A stretch of DNA of 7,230 nucleotides. Source: an uncultured Clostridia bacterium. Its GTDB lineage: Bacteria > Bacillota_I > Bacilli_A > RF39 > UBA660. The position numbers were made by a program, and so were the translations under genes. The notes under the pieces were generated by a model that did not search any database, had not been told where the DNA came from, and saw only the letters and a program-made list of their open reading frames with translations. The stretch is from assembly GCA_948433815.1 (NCBI GenBank), contig CAOJDZ010000030.1:1-7230 (forward strand), read 5' to 3'. Below are positions 1 through 5,645 of the stretch, piece after piece (the stretch's first letter is position 1; each line of letters opens with the position of its first letter).

Positions 1-99
1 TGCTTGTCCCATTTCATTGAATTCGATATATTCAGGATTAGCGTGTACACAAAGGCCACACCCTATACATCTATCTTCACTTATTACAATTTTTTCCAT
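1..99 (-). CDS. 4Fe-4S ferredoxin, N-terminal part (cut by left edge)
   Basis: Reading the minus strand from the ATG at 99-97 gives 33 codons with no stop, so the gene continues beyond the left edge. The protein begins MEKIVISEDRCIGCGLC and has cysteines at residues 11, 14 and 17 (C-x2-C-x2-C). The usual fourth cysteine before the proline is absent (HANPEY). This pattern fits single-cluster [4Fe-4S] ferredoxins, whose fourth ligand lies near the C-terminus, outside this window. Such proteins are small soluble cytoplasmic electron carriers. A strong SD, AGGAGG at 111-106, sits 6 nt before the ATG. The gene diverges from the P-loop kinase-like gene. A larger protein starting with a ferredoxin domain cannot be excluded. 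Confidence 0.85.
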   Translation of the reverse strand, partial: MEKIVISEDRCIGCGLCVHANPEYIEFNEMGQA

Positions 100-117
100 T
101 TTAGTCCTCCTATAGTA

Positions 118-146
118 ATTATATTATTTTGTACTAGTAAAATCAA
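118..146 (-). promoter_or_regulatory. Sigma-A-type promoter of the ferredoxin gene
   Basis: On the minus strand, TTGATT (146-141) is followed after 17 bp by a perfect TATAAT (123-118). The predicted transcription start, near 111, falls at the edge of the AGGAGG ribosome binding site, giving a leader of only about 12 nt. Confidence 0.7.
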
Positions 147-161
147 TTAAAATGAGTAAAT

Positions 162-190
162 TTGATTTTTATAATCTTATATGGTACAAT
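162..190 (+). promoter_or_regulatory. Sigma-A-type promoter of the P-loop kinase-like gene
   Basis: TTGATT (162-167) and TACAAT (185-190) are 17 bp apart, with an extended -10 TG at 182-183. The predicted start is near 197. It stands back to back with the ferredoxin promoter; the two -35 boxes are 15 bp apart and form an 8-bp inverted repeat (139-146 and 162-169). Its position argues that translation begins downstream, at 209. Confidence 0.65.
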
Positions 191-208
191 TGTAATTGGG
201 CGGTTTTG

Positions 209-865
209 ATGAAAAATAATTTTATAAATGAAATGGATACTTCAAGAGTTACTAGATATGTTAAGCCTCCGCTTATTACTTTATCAGGTGCTCCTGGAAG
301 TGGTAAAACGGAACTAGCAAGAGAACTTTCAAGACAATTAGGAGTATTTCTTTTAAGTAATGATTATGTTAGAAATGCATATTTAAAAACAGTGAGTTCA
401 GATTTAAATAGTGAAGAAGAAAGATTAAGAATACAATCTTATATTAAACGTATTAATTTAGAAAGAATGCTTAAATTATTAATAGGGCGAGTTCCTTTTG
501 TTTATGATGCGGATTTAAATACATTTAGAGATAATAAAAAGTTTGAACTTTTAGCAAAATTTTTTAGGTTTGAACTTATAAGGATAAGGCTTTCATCTTC
601 TGGGGATAAAGAAAATTTAAGAAGAATACAAGGAAGAGTTTTGGATTTAGAAGATAGAGATATGTCTGTTATTGGAGATAATATGAGATATTCTGGACCT
701 TATGATGAATCAGCATATAATCAAATTTTACTTAGAAAACCAGACATTTTATCTACTACTTTTTTTGATTATCATATTTTTAATATAAAAGATTTAGATT
801 TCTTTTTAGAACAAATAAATGCAGTAGTAGAAGATATAAATACTATGAGGTTAACAAAATTATAG
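209..865 (+). CDS. P-loop nucleotide kinase-like protein (AAA_33/zeta-toxin-like fold)
   Basis: This 218-residue soluble protein carries a Walker A motif, GAPGSGKT, at residues 27-34. A SNDYVRN segment follows (D52, R55), placed like the substrate-binding DxxR of AAA_33/zeta-type kinases. A hydrophobic strand then ends in FVYDADLNTFRD (D100, D102), as in the 'DatN..R' region of that family. An Arg-rich helix (about 137-150) could be the lid. The layout suggests phosphoryl transfer from ATP to a small molecule or nucleic-acid end, but the substrate is unknown and no antitoxin partner adjoins. The frame is open from an ATG at 152, but a good promoter lies inside that extension and no SD precedes it. 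I prefer ATG 209, which has only a poor GGGCGG ahead of it; ATG 233 is also possible. Confidence 0.75.
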   Translation: MKNNFINEMDTSRVTRYVKPPLITLSGAPGSGKTELARELSRQLGVFLLSNDYVRNAYLKTVSSDLNSEEERLRIQSYIKRINLERMLKLLIGRVPFVYDADLNTFRDNKKFELLAKFFRFELIRIRLSSSGDKENLRRIQGRVLDLEDRDMSVIGDNMRYSGPYDESAYNQILLRKPDILSTTFFDYHIFNIKDLDFFLEQINAVVEDINTMRLTKL

Positions 866-884
866 ACATTTTTGTCTTTTTTTT
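864..884 (+). terminator. Short intrinsic terminator after the P-loop gene
   Basis: AGACA (864-868) and TGTCT (873-877) form a 5-bp stem with a TTTT loop, followed by a run of T to 884. The stem overlaps the TAG stop codon (863-865). The stem is short, so termination may be partial. Confidence 0.6.
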
Positions 885-892
885 AATTATGG

Positions 893-921
893 TTTAAAAA
901 ATTCTTGTTTTATGTTATTAT
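893..921 (+). promoter_or_regulatory. Possible promoter of the tail-anchored protein gene
   Basis: TTTAAA (893-898) and TATTAT (916-921) are 17 bp apart, with TG at 913-914 forming an extended -10. The predicted start is near 928, right at the GGTGA that could serve as SD. A perfect TATAAT at 922-927 is an alternative -10, but it has no -35 and would put the start past the SD. Confidence 0.4.
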
Positions 922-937
922 TATAATGGTGAATAAT

Positions 938-1864
938 ATGAATTCTAGAATGGAGAGATACAATAGTAAAGATATAAATGAAGAAGAAGCAAGAGAAACT
1001 CGTACTTCTAGTAGTAGGGTGCTTAAAAATAATTCTTTATATCAAGATATAAAATCTAATGAGTTATCTAGGGTAAGAAGTAATGATAATATCAAAGTAA
1101 TAGAAAATAGTGGAAATACTATTGATCTTGAAAAGATTAGAAAGTATATTACAGAGATTAATGAACAGCCTAGAAGTTTTCGTAAAGGTTTTAATGTTGA
1201 ATTTAGTAATAAAGAAGAGGAAATTAAAGAAGAAGAAAGTACTCCTAAAGATTATGACCTTAATAGTGTTTTAGAAAAAGCAAGAAAAACTAGAGAGATT
1301 AATTATGATAGAGAGAGACATAAAAAATTAAGAGATACTCAATATGATATTTTAAGTAAAATAGATATGTATGAAGATAAAGAAGAAGAGTTAGTTAATG
1401 ATTTATCAGAAGAATTTAATACTGATGAAAGGACTCTTATAGATTTAATTAATACTGTTACTATTCATAAAGGTGAGGTTAATTTACTTGAAGAGTTAAT
1501 GGGTGAAGAAGGGGAAGAGACAACTGAACCTATAGAAAAAGAAGTAGAAAAAGGTGAGATGAAGAGTGAACTTCTAAAAGAAGAACCTAAAGAAAAAATA
1601 GAAGAGAGAACATTAGTAAGTGATGTTAAAAAATCAAAACCAGAGCTTGCACAGTTAAAAGATAAAACTATGCAAATAGATAACTCTTTTTATACTAATT
1701 CTATGAGTTTTAGTAAAGATGATTTTGAAGGTTTTGATGAATTAGAGAAAAGTGTTAAGAAAAGTGGAGTTATGTCTACAGTGTTAATTATTATTTTAGT
1801 CATTTTTATTGCGATTACTTTAGTTATAATGGCTAATTATGTATTTGATTTAGGGCTATTTTAG
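938..1864 (+). CDS. Acidic, C-terminally membrane-anchored protein of unknown function
   Basis: I do not recognise this family. From ATG 938 the protein has 308 residues. Its long N-terminal part is highly charged (many Glu, Lys, Arg), with no signal peptide and no cysteine. Residues 107-145 look helical and may form a short coiled coil. Residues 188-240 are a Glu/Lys-rich, probably disordered linker. One hydrophobic segment near the C-terminus (about 278-302) is followed by six residues (FDLGLF), as in tail-anchored proteins; the charged part should face the cytoplasm. The frame is open from a TTG at 905. I choose ATG 938 because GGTGA (928-932), complementary to the 16S 3' end, precedes it by 5 nt; ATG 950 is possible. 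It precedes yunB by about 50 bp with no terminator, so co-transcription and a membrane-linked or spore-related role are possible but unproven. Confidence 0.75.
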   Translation: MNSRMERYNSKDINEEEARETRTSSSRVLKNNSLYQDIKSNELSRVRSNDNIKVIENSGNTIDLEKIRKYITEINEQPRSFRKGFNVEFSNKEEEIKEEESTPKDYDLNSVLEKARKTREINYDRERHKKLRDTQYDILSKIDMYEDKEEELVNDLSEEFNTDERTLIDLINTVTIHKGEVNLLEELMGEEGEETTEPIEKEVEKGEMKSELLKEEPKEKIEERTLVSDVKKSKPELAQLKDKTMQIDNSFYTNSMSFSKDDFEGFDELEKSVKKSGVMSTVLIIILVIFIAITLVIMANYVFDLGLF

Positions 1865-1880
1865 TATAGTTCTTTTTTTC

Positions 1881-1886
1881 TATAAT
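1881..1886 (+). promoter_or_regulatory. TATAAT -10-like element ahead of yunB
   Basis: A perfect TATAAT lies 25 bp before the ATG at 1912. No convincing -35 is found at 16-18 bp upstream, and the local sequence is almost pure A/T, so it may be coincidental. In Bacillus subtilis yunB belongs to the sigma-E regulon, but I could not identify a sigma-E site here. Confidence 0.3.
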
Positions 1887-1911
1887 ATAATTATATAGGA
1901 TGAAAAGACGA

Positions 1912-2661
1912 ATGAGATTAGGGAAAAACTTTGTATATTGTAATCATTTCTTTAAGAAAAGAGATATTTTAGTCTTAATAGTTATTTTGATATTAATTTC
2001 TACTTTTTTTATTTTTCATTTGTTAAGTAAATATATAAGTCCTATATTACTTGATTATGCTGAAATTGAAACTACAAAGTTATCAACATTAATAATAAAT
2101 AAAGCAGTGGAGAATCAAGTTAGTAATAACTTTAAACCAGAAGATATGATTAAAACTACTACTAATAAAAATGGTGAAATTGTTAGTGTGGATTTTGATA
2201 CTAATATTGTTAATCAAAGTTTGGTTTCTATTAATAATACTATTCAAGCAAATTTAAGATATTTAGAAGAGGGAAAATTAAATTTATTAGATATGCCAGA
2301 AGTTAGTAATACTTATGGATTAGAAGAGTATAGAGCGGGTATTATTTATCAGATTCCTTTTGGAGTAGTTACAGATATTCCTATTATCGCGGATATTGGT
2401 CCTAAAATACCAGTTAAGACAAGTTTAATAGGAAGTGTTATTAGTAATGTTAAAACTGAACTTACACCTTATGGAATTAATAATGCTTTACTTAAAGTTT
2501 ACATAGAAGTTACGGTTACTGAACAAGTTATTTTACCGTTTATTTCTAAAAGAATTAATATAAGTTTGGAAGTACCAGTTTTGATGAAACTTATTAATGG
2601 TAGTATTCCAGAAGTTTATGGGAATGGATATTCTGTTACAAGTCCTCTTACAAGTGATTAG
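1912..2661 (+). CDS. yunB: Sporulation membrane protein YunB
   Basis: The 249-residue product has a short basic N-terminus, a single membrane segment at about residues 18-38, then an extracytoplasmic domain. After the membrane segment comes the family hallmark ISPILLDYAEIETTKLSTL and IINKAV (about 42-66); near the C-terminus is a GSIPEVYGNGYS segment. These features and the length match the Spore_YunB family. In Bacillus subtilis YunB is made in the mother cell under sigma-E and is needed for efficient sporulation; its biochemical role is unknown. The start could be ATG 1900 (253 residues), but that codon has no spaced SD. The AGGA at 1897-1900 is properly placed for ATG 1912. A strong terminator follows, so yunB ends its transcription unit. 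Confidence 0.85.
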   Translation: MRLGKNFVYCNHFFKKRDILVLIVILILISTFFIFHLLSKYISPILLDYAEIETTKLSTLIINKAVENQVSNNFKPEDMIKTTTNKNGEIVSVDFDTNIVNQSLVSINNTIQANLRYLEEGKLNLLDMPEVSNTYGLEEYRAGIIYQIPFGVVTDIPIIADIGPKIPVKTSLIGSVISNVKTELTPYGINNALLKVYIEVTVTEQVILPFISKRINISLEVPVLMKLINGSIPEVYGNGYSVTSPLTSD

Positions 2662-2687
2662 TTATTTTGTTAATAGCTAGTCTTTTT
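2656..2687 (+). terminator. Intrinsic terminator after yunB
   Basis: An 11-bp stem, GATTAGTTATT (2656-2666) with AATAGCTAGTC (2672-2682), contains two G-U pairs and a 5-nt loop. It is followed by TTTTT (2683-2687), then A and more T. The yunB stop codon (2659-2661) lies inside the left arm. Confidence 0.75.
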
Positions 2688-2688
2688 A

Positions 2689-2718
2689 TTTACATTTTCT
2701 ATTAATTTATGATAAATT
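2689..2718 (+). promoter_or_regulatory. Probable promoter of the dCMP deaminase-yutD operon
   Basis: TTTACA (2689-2694, 5 of 6 to consensus) is followed by an A/T-rich -10 region, either ATAAAT (2712-2717, 17 bp) or TAAATT (2713-2718, 18 bp) with TG at 2710-2711. The leader would be about 37 nt, longer than others in the window. Confidence 0.5.
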
Positions 2719-2761
2719 ATTATTATAAAGAGTTGAATTCTTGATTTAGGGAGGTATTTTG

Positions 2762-3265
2762 ATGGCAAGAAAAAGAGAAGATTATTTAAGTTGGGATGAG
2801 TATTTTATGGGAGTAGCAGTTCTTTCTTCAATGAGAAGTAAAGATCCTAATACACAAGTTGGTGTGTGTATAGTGGATAGTAGTAATAGAATATTGTCAA
2901 TAGGATATAATGGTGCGCCTAATGGATTTAATGATGATATTTTTCCTTGGGATAGAGAAGGGCATATGTTAGAAACTAAATATGCTTATGTTGTTCATGC
3001 TGAAAGGAATGCTATTTTGAATTATAGGGGAAGCAGAAAAGATATGGAAGGTGCTAAATTATATGTAGGTCTTTTTCCTTGTAATGAATGTGCTAAAGAG
3101 ATAGTTCAGTCTGGTATTAAAGAAGTAATATATTTATCTGATAAATATCATGATACAGATGAAACTAGAGTTTCAAGAAAACTTTTTGATGAGTGTGGTG
3201 TTAGTTATAGACAATTAAATGAAGAATCAAGAAGAAATATAGAAATAAATATGAAATCTATTTAG
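2762..3265 (+). CDS. dCMP deaminase (zinc-dependent cytidine/deoxycytidylate deaminase family)
   Basis: This enzyme is predicted to deaminate dCMP to dUMP, feeding thymidylate synthesis in the cytoplasm. It has 167 residues, normal for the family. The zinc-site motifs are intact: HAERNAI (H79 as ligand, E81 as proton shuttle) and PCNEC (C107, C110). Flanking segments SKDPNTQVG (26-34), IGYNGAPNGFNDD (47-59, substrate region) and IYLSDKYHDTD (123-133) strongly resemble true dCMP deaminases of the human DCTD and ComEB type rather than tRNA adenosine deaminase or riboflavin deaminase. The start is ATG 2762, with AGGGAGG (2748-2754) 7 nt upstream; the preceding TTG (2759) is too close to the SD. 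The stop codon overlaps the SD of yutD, so the two are likely translated together. Confidence 0.92.
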   Translation: MARKREDYLSWDEYFMGVAVLSSMRSKDPNTQVGVCIVDSSNRILSIGYNGAPNGFNDDIFPWDREGHMLETKYAYVVHAERNAILNYRGSRKDMEGAKLYVGLFPCNECAKEIVQSGIKEVIYLSDKYHDTDETRVSRKLFDECGVSYRQLNEESRRNIEINMKSI

Positions 3266-3276
3266 GATGTGATGTT

Positions 3277-3549
3277 ATGAAGATTTTTAATAAACAATAT
3301 AAGTTAATAAAAAACTATAATGAAGCTTTTAATGAAGAAGAGTTTTTAAGTAAGTGTACTGATTATTTTGATGGGTATGATTATATAGTGGGAGATATTT
3401 CTTATGGTAAATTAAGACTTAAAGGTTTTAATAAAAAAGGTAATGAAAAATATAAAGAAATTAATGATTTTTCTAGGATAGATACTTACATTAAAGATAA
3501 TTGTGCTTATGGTTGTAAATATTTTATTTTAGAGAGAGAAAATGTTTGA
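3277..3549 (+). CDS. yutD: YutD family protein (DUF1027)
   Basis: The 90-residue protein matches the YutD family over its whole length: FNKQYKLIKNYNEAFNEEEF at residues 4-23, the core YDYIVGDISYGKLRLKGF (34-51), and a C-terminal NCAYGCKYFILE block with C76 and C80, a conserved C-x3-C. YutD proteins are small, probably cytoplasmic and widespread in Bacilli; their function is not established. The cysteine pair could bind metal or form a disulfide, which is inference. AGGATGTGAT (3264-3273), one base off the full anti-SD complement, begins within the dCMP deaminase stop codon, indicating an operon with translational coupling. The gene ends with TGA; reading TGA as Trp would add only 11 codons atypical of the family, so TGA is a stop here. 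Confidence 0.88.
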   Translation: MKIFNKQYKLIKNYNEAFNEEEFLSKCTDYFDGYDYIVGDISYGKLRLKGFNKKGNEKYKEINDFSRIDTYIKDNCAYGCKYFILERENV

Positions 3550-3574
3550 AAAAGAAGTTTTTTTGTGGTATCCT
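3546..3574 (+). promoter_or_regulatory. Possible internal promoter before the DUF1292-like gene
   Basis: TTGAAA (3546-3551) and TATCCT (3569-3574) are 17 bp apart, with TG at 3566-3567 giving an extended -10. The predicted start is near 3581, leaving a 16-nt leader. This would allow expression independent of yutD. Confidence 0.45.
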
Positions 3575-3587
3575 ATTTATAGTAGGA
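3571..3587 (+). promoter_or_regulatory. Hairpin that could mask the SD of the DUF1292-like gene
   Basis: TCCTAT (3571-3576) pairs with GTAGGA (3582-3587) in a 6-bp stem (one G-U) around a TTATA loop. The right arm contains the start of the AGGAGAG ribosome binding site (3584-3590). The left arm would be present only in read-through RNA from yutD, not in RNA begun at the local promoter. Confidence 0.4.
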
Positions 3588-3596
3588 GAGTGAGTT

Positions 3597-3854
3597 ATGA
3601 AGAAGATTACGATACAAAATACAGATGGAACTACTGAAGAAGTTGAGTTAGTTAACTCTTTTGATGTAAAAGATATTAATAGAAAATTTGTTATTCTTTC
3701 TAAAGGTGAGTCTTTAGGAGAAGGAATGAGTAAGGTTTATATTTCTGAAGTTGTTGAGGAAAGTCCAAGTGTTTTTAAATTAATAGGTATTACAGATGAG
3801 AGCATTTGGGATAAAGTAAAACAAGCAATGAAGGAAATTGTTCAAGGAGGGTAA
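3597..3854 (+). CDS. DUF1292-like small protein (YrzB-type)
   Basis: This 85-residue protein begins KKITIQNTDGTTEEVELVN, continues with a FDVKDINRKFVILSKGE strand region (23-39), then KVYISEVVEE (46-55), and ends with SIWDKVKQAMKEIVQGG (69-85). The order (short beta N-terminus, 'F..e....yV.l', 'i.as.....' and a terminal 'D.E.W..v...l' helix) resembles DUF1292/YrzB proteins. The assignment rests on this pattern and is moderate. Members are small acidic cytoplasmic proteins of unknown function, often beside RNA-processing genes in Firmicutes. AGGAGAG at 3584-3590 supports ATG 3597. Its last codons contain the AAGGAGG (3844-3850) of the next gene, so the two are coupled. Confidence 0.65.
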   Translation: MKKITIQNTDGTTEEVELVNSFDVKDINRKFVILSKGESLGEGMSKVYISEVVEESPSVFKLIGITDESIWDKVKQAMKEIVQGG

Positions 3855-3856
3855 TT

Positions 3857-4633
3857 ATGAATATTTTTGATAATTTACAAGGTGCTATTTTAATGGAAGG
3901 TTCAAAAGTAATCGGTGTTAAAGATGAAGATAAGATGAGATTAATCGCGGCTCAAGAAGCAAAAAGTAGTAGTTCATCTTTTAGTGCTCCACAAGTGGAA
4001 GAGATTCCTGTTCAAGAACAAACTGTTATAGTTGAAACTCCTAGTGAGGAGGTAATTAATGATGTTGTCTCTTCAATCGAGTCTGAACAATTAGGTTCTG
4101 TAAGTGTTCCAGAAACTCCTCAAAGTGTTAGCATTTTTGATCAAACTATACCTAGCTATGAACAAACTTCAACTGTACAGGCTCCTCAAATGGAAACAGT
4201 AACTCCTTTAGTAGAACCAGTTCCAGTAGTAGAAAATCCAACTCCAGTATTTGAAAGTGCTTCAATACTTAGTGAGGTTCCACTTCCAAAAGATGAAACT
4301 AATAATACTTTAGATACTCCTCAAACGTTTTTTGATAGAACTGAAAAGTCAACAGAAAATAATTTGGATGCACAAAGTTATGAAAGTACGGATCCAGCGC
4401 TTATTTTGATTGGAAATTTAAAGGAAGTAGTTGAAAGTAAGAATAGAATGATTCAAATTTTAACAGATAAGGTAAATGCTTTGGAAAATCAATTAAGTAT
4501 GAGTGAAGAAGCGAGAAAAGTGTTAGAAGCACAAAAAAATGCTGCTGAATCAACTTTACAGGCTGCTAGAAATGCTGAAACAGGTGGACCATCATTGGTT
4601 TATCAACAACAAAATTATCAACAAGCTGCATAA
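3857..4633 (+). CDS. Uncharacterised protein: N-terminal motif, disordered linker, C-terminal coiled coil
   Basis: I do not recognise this 258-residue protein. Residues 1-35 (beginning MNIFDNLQGAILMEGSKVIG) form a short ordered block. Residues 36-180 are low-complexity, rich in Pro, Val, Glu, Ser, Thr and Gln, with short imperfect repeats such as PVPVVENPTPVFE, and are probably disordered. Residues 184-240 form a clear heptad-bearing helix, LKEVVESKNRMIQILTDKV and onward, typical of a coiled coil. The end is Gln/Ala-rich (QQQNYQQAA). There is no signal peptide, membrane segment or cysteine, so it is probably cytoplasmic and oligomeric, perhaps a scaffold; this is inference. AAGGAGG (3844-3850) lies 6 nt before ATG 3857, inside the upstream gene. 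The stop codon sits in the terminator loop. The linker is less A/T-biased than its neighbours because of its Pro/Ala/Val codons. Confidence 0.75.
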   Translation: MNIFDNLQGAILMEGSKVIGVKDEDKMRLIAAQEAKSSSSSFSAPQVEEIPVQEQTVIVETPSEEVINDVVSSIESEQLGSVSVPETPQSVSIFDQTIPSYEQTSTVQAPQMETVTPLVEPVPVVENPTPVFESASILSEVPLPKDETNNTLDTPQTFFDRTEKSTENNLDAQSYESTDPALILIGNLKEVVESKNRMIQILTDKVNALENQLSMSEEARKVLEAQKNAAESTLQAARNAETGGPSLVYQQQNYQQAA

Positions 4634-4645
4634 ATGCAGTTTTTT
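4624..4645 (+). terminator. Intrinsic terminator containing the stop codon
   Basis: CTGCA (4626-4630) and TGCAG (4635-4639) form a perfect stem, extendable outward by a G-U and an A-U pair. The loop is TAAA, and six T (4640-4645) follow. The TAA stop of the upstream gene (4631-4633) lies in the loop. Confidence 0.75.
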
Positions 4646-4683
4646 ATTTCCTTTAAAAGCATATATTTTAATGAGGAAAGAAT

Positions 4684-5601
4684 ATGAAAGAAACTATAAG
4701 ATATTATTATAATATTTATCCTAAAGAAATAAGTGAAATAGATAATGGGTGCTATTTTTATTTTAATGGGTTTAAATATTATTTTTTAAAATATACTAGA
4801 AATGTTAATGAAATAAAGTTACTCGCAGATATGAGTAATGATTTATATAATAAAAATATACTTGTTAGTACTTTTATTCTTTCTAAAGATAATAATTATA
4901 GTGTAAAAGTAGATGATGATATTTATGTGCTATTAAGAGTTAATTCTATTGAGAATGATAGTTTTAATTTAAAAGATGTAGTTTATTTTAATAATTTATT
5001 GATAAGTAAGGATAATTTAGTTATAAGTGAAGATTGGGCTAGTTTATGGATGAAAAAAGTGGATAGTTTTGAAATGGAAGTTAGTGAAATTAATACTGAA
5101 TATCCAATACTTCAAGAATCTTTTGATTATTATGTGGGCTTGGCTGAAAATGCTATTTCCTATTTTAAAGATACTTCTCTTGAAGAAGATATTAAAAGTG
5201 CTAAGATAAATTTAAATCATAAGAGAATAGACGCTAATGTTTATAGTGGGCATATAAATAATCCTCTTACATTTACTTTTGATTATGAAGTTAGAGATGT
5301 GGCAGAATATATTAAGTCTAAATTCTTTGATGGTATTTTAGATTTTGATGAAATAGAAGATTTTATTTTAGATTCTAATTTGTCTAAAGCTAGTATGAGA
5401 TTACTTTTTTCTAGACTTCTTTATCCTTCATATTATTTTGATGCTCTAGTAAAGATTTTTGTTTATGATGAAAGTGATGAGATTTTGAGTAGATATATAG
5501 ATAGAGTTAATGAATTTGAAGATTTACTTTTAGATATTTTTAATTTAATCAGTAAAAAATATAATATTCCGCCTATTGAGTGGCTTATTAATAGGGGTTA
5601 G
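4684..5601 (+). CDS. yutH: YutH-like spore coat-associated pseudokinase (CotS/APH-like fold)
   Basis: The 305-residue protein fits the YutH branch of CotS-type spore coat proteins, related to aminoglycoside/choline kinases. Residues 1-85 resemble an N-lobe (YYYNIYP, then a YFYFNGFKYYFLKYTR strand pair). A catalytic-loop-like LNHKRIDANVYSG (177-189) replaces the usual HGDxxxxN. LTFTFDYEVRDVAEYIK (195-211, D200, R204, D205) occupies the metal-binding Asp/'RDLAEW' position. The C-terminal block MRLLFSRLLYPSYYFDAL (238-255) and IPPIEWL (295-301) match the family as I recall it. The altered loop suggests weak or no kinase activity. In Bacillus subtilis YutH is linked to the spore coat. GAGG at 4673-4676, 7 nt upstream, supports ATG 4684. 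CATATATT (4660-4667) resembles a sigma-E -10, but no matching -35 is seen. Confidence 0.6.
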   Translation: MKETIRYYYNIYPKEISEIDNGCYFYFNGFKYYFLKYTRNVNEIKLLADMSNDLYNKNILVSTFILSKDNNYSVKVDDDIYVLLRVNSIENDSFNLKDVVYFNNLLISKDNLVISEDWASLWMKKVDSFEMEVSEINTEYPILQESFDYYVGLAENAISYFKDTSLEEDIKSAKINLNHKRIDANVYSGHINNPLTFTFDYEVRDVAEYIKSKFFDGILDFDEIEDFILDSNLSKASMRLLFSRLLYPSYYFDALVKIFVYDESDEILSRYIDRVNEFEDLLLDIFNLISKKYNIPPIEWLINRG

Positions 5602-5618
5602 TAAAAATATTCATTTTA

Positions 5619-5627
5619 TGATATAAT
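5619..5627 (+). promoter_or_regulatory. Extended -10 promoter of the S1-domain gene
   Basis: TGATATAAT is a perfect extended -10 (TGn plus TATAAT). No good -35 is visible (TAGTAA at 5599-5604 is 3 of 6), as is common for extended -10 promoters. The predicted start is near 5634, with a leader of about 12 nt. Confidence 0.55.
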
Positions 5628-5645
5628 TGATTTTGTGATGTAGAA

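Noticed and set aside
152..208. N-terminal extension of the P-loop gene from ATG 152
   Set aside because: A promoter with 17-bp spacing and an extended -10 (162-190) lies inside it, there is no SD before 152, and the extension adds nothing typical of the kinase fold.
905..937. TTG start at 905 for the tail-anchored protein
   Set aside because: There is no SD upstream, it overlaps the candidate -10, and GGTGA (928-932) favours ATG 938.
1865..1884. Possible terminator between the tail-anchored gene and yunB
   Set aside because: TATAG/CTATA can pair, but the T run is in the loop rather than after the stem, and the stem is short and almost all A/T.
1885..1896. 12-bp palindrome ATATAATTATAT before yunB
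   Set aside because: It is pure A/T in an A/T-rich gap, where such palindromes are expected by chance.
2759..2761. TTG start one codon before the dCMP deaminase ATG
   Set aside because: It is only 4 nt from the SD, while the ATG at 2762 has the ideal 7-nt spacing.
3547..3582. Reading UGA as tryptophan (mycoplasma-type code)
   Set aside because: It would extend YutD by 11 atypical codons; TGG is used for Trp throughout and the other genes contain no in-frame TGA.
4200..4260. Pro/Val/Glu stretch as a true tandem repeat
   Set aside because: The units are imperfect and irregular; it reads as low-complexity linker rather than a defined repeat array.
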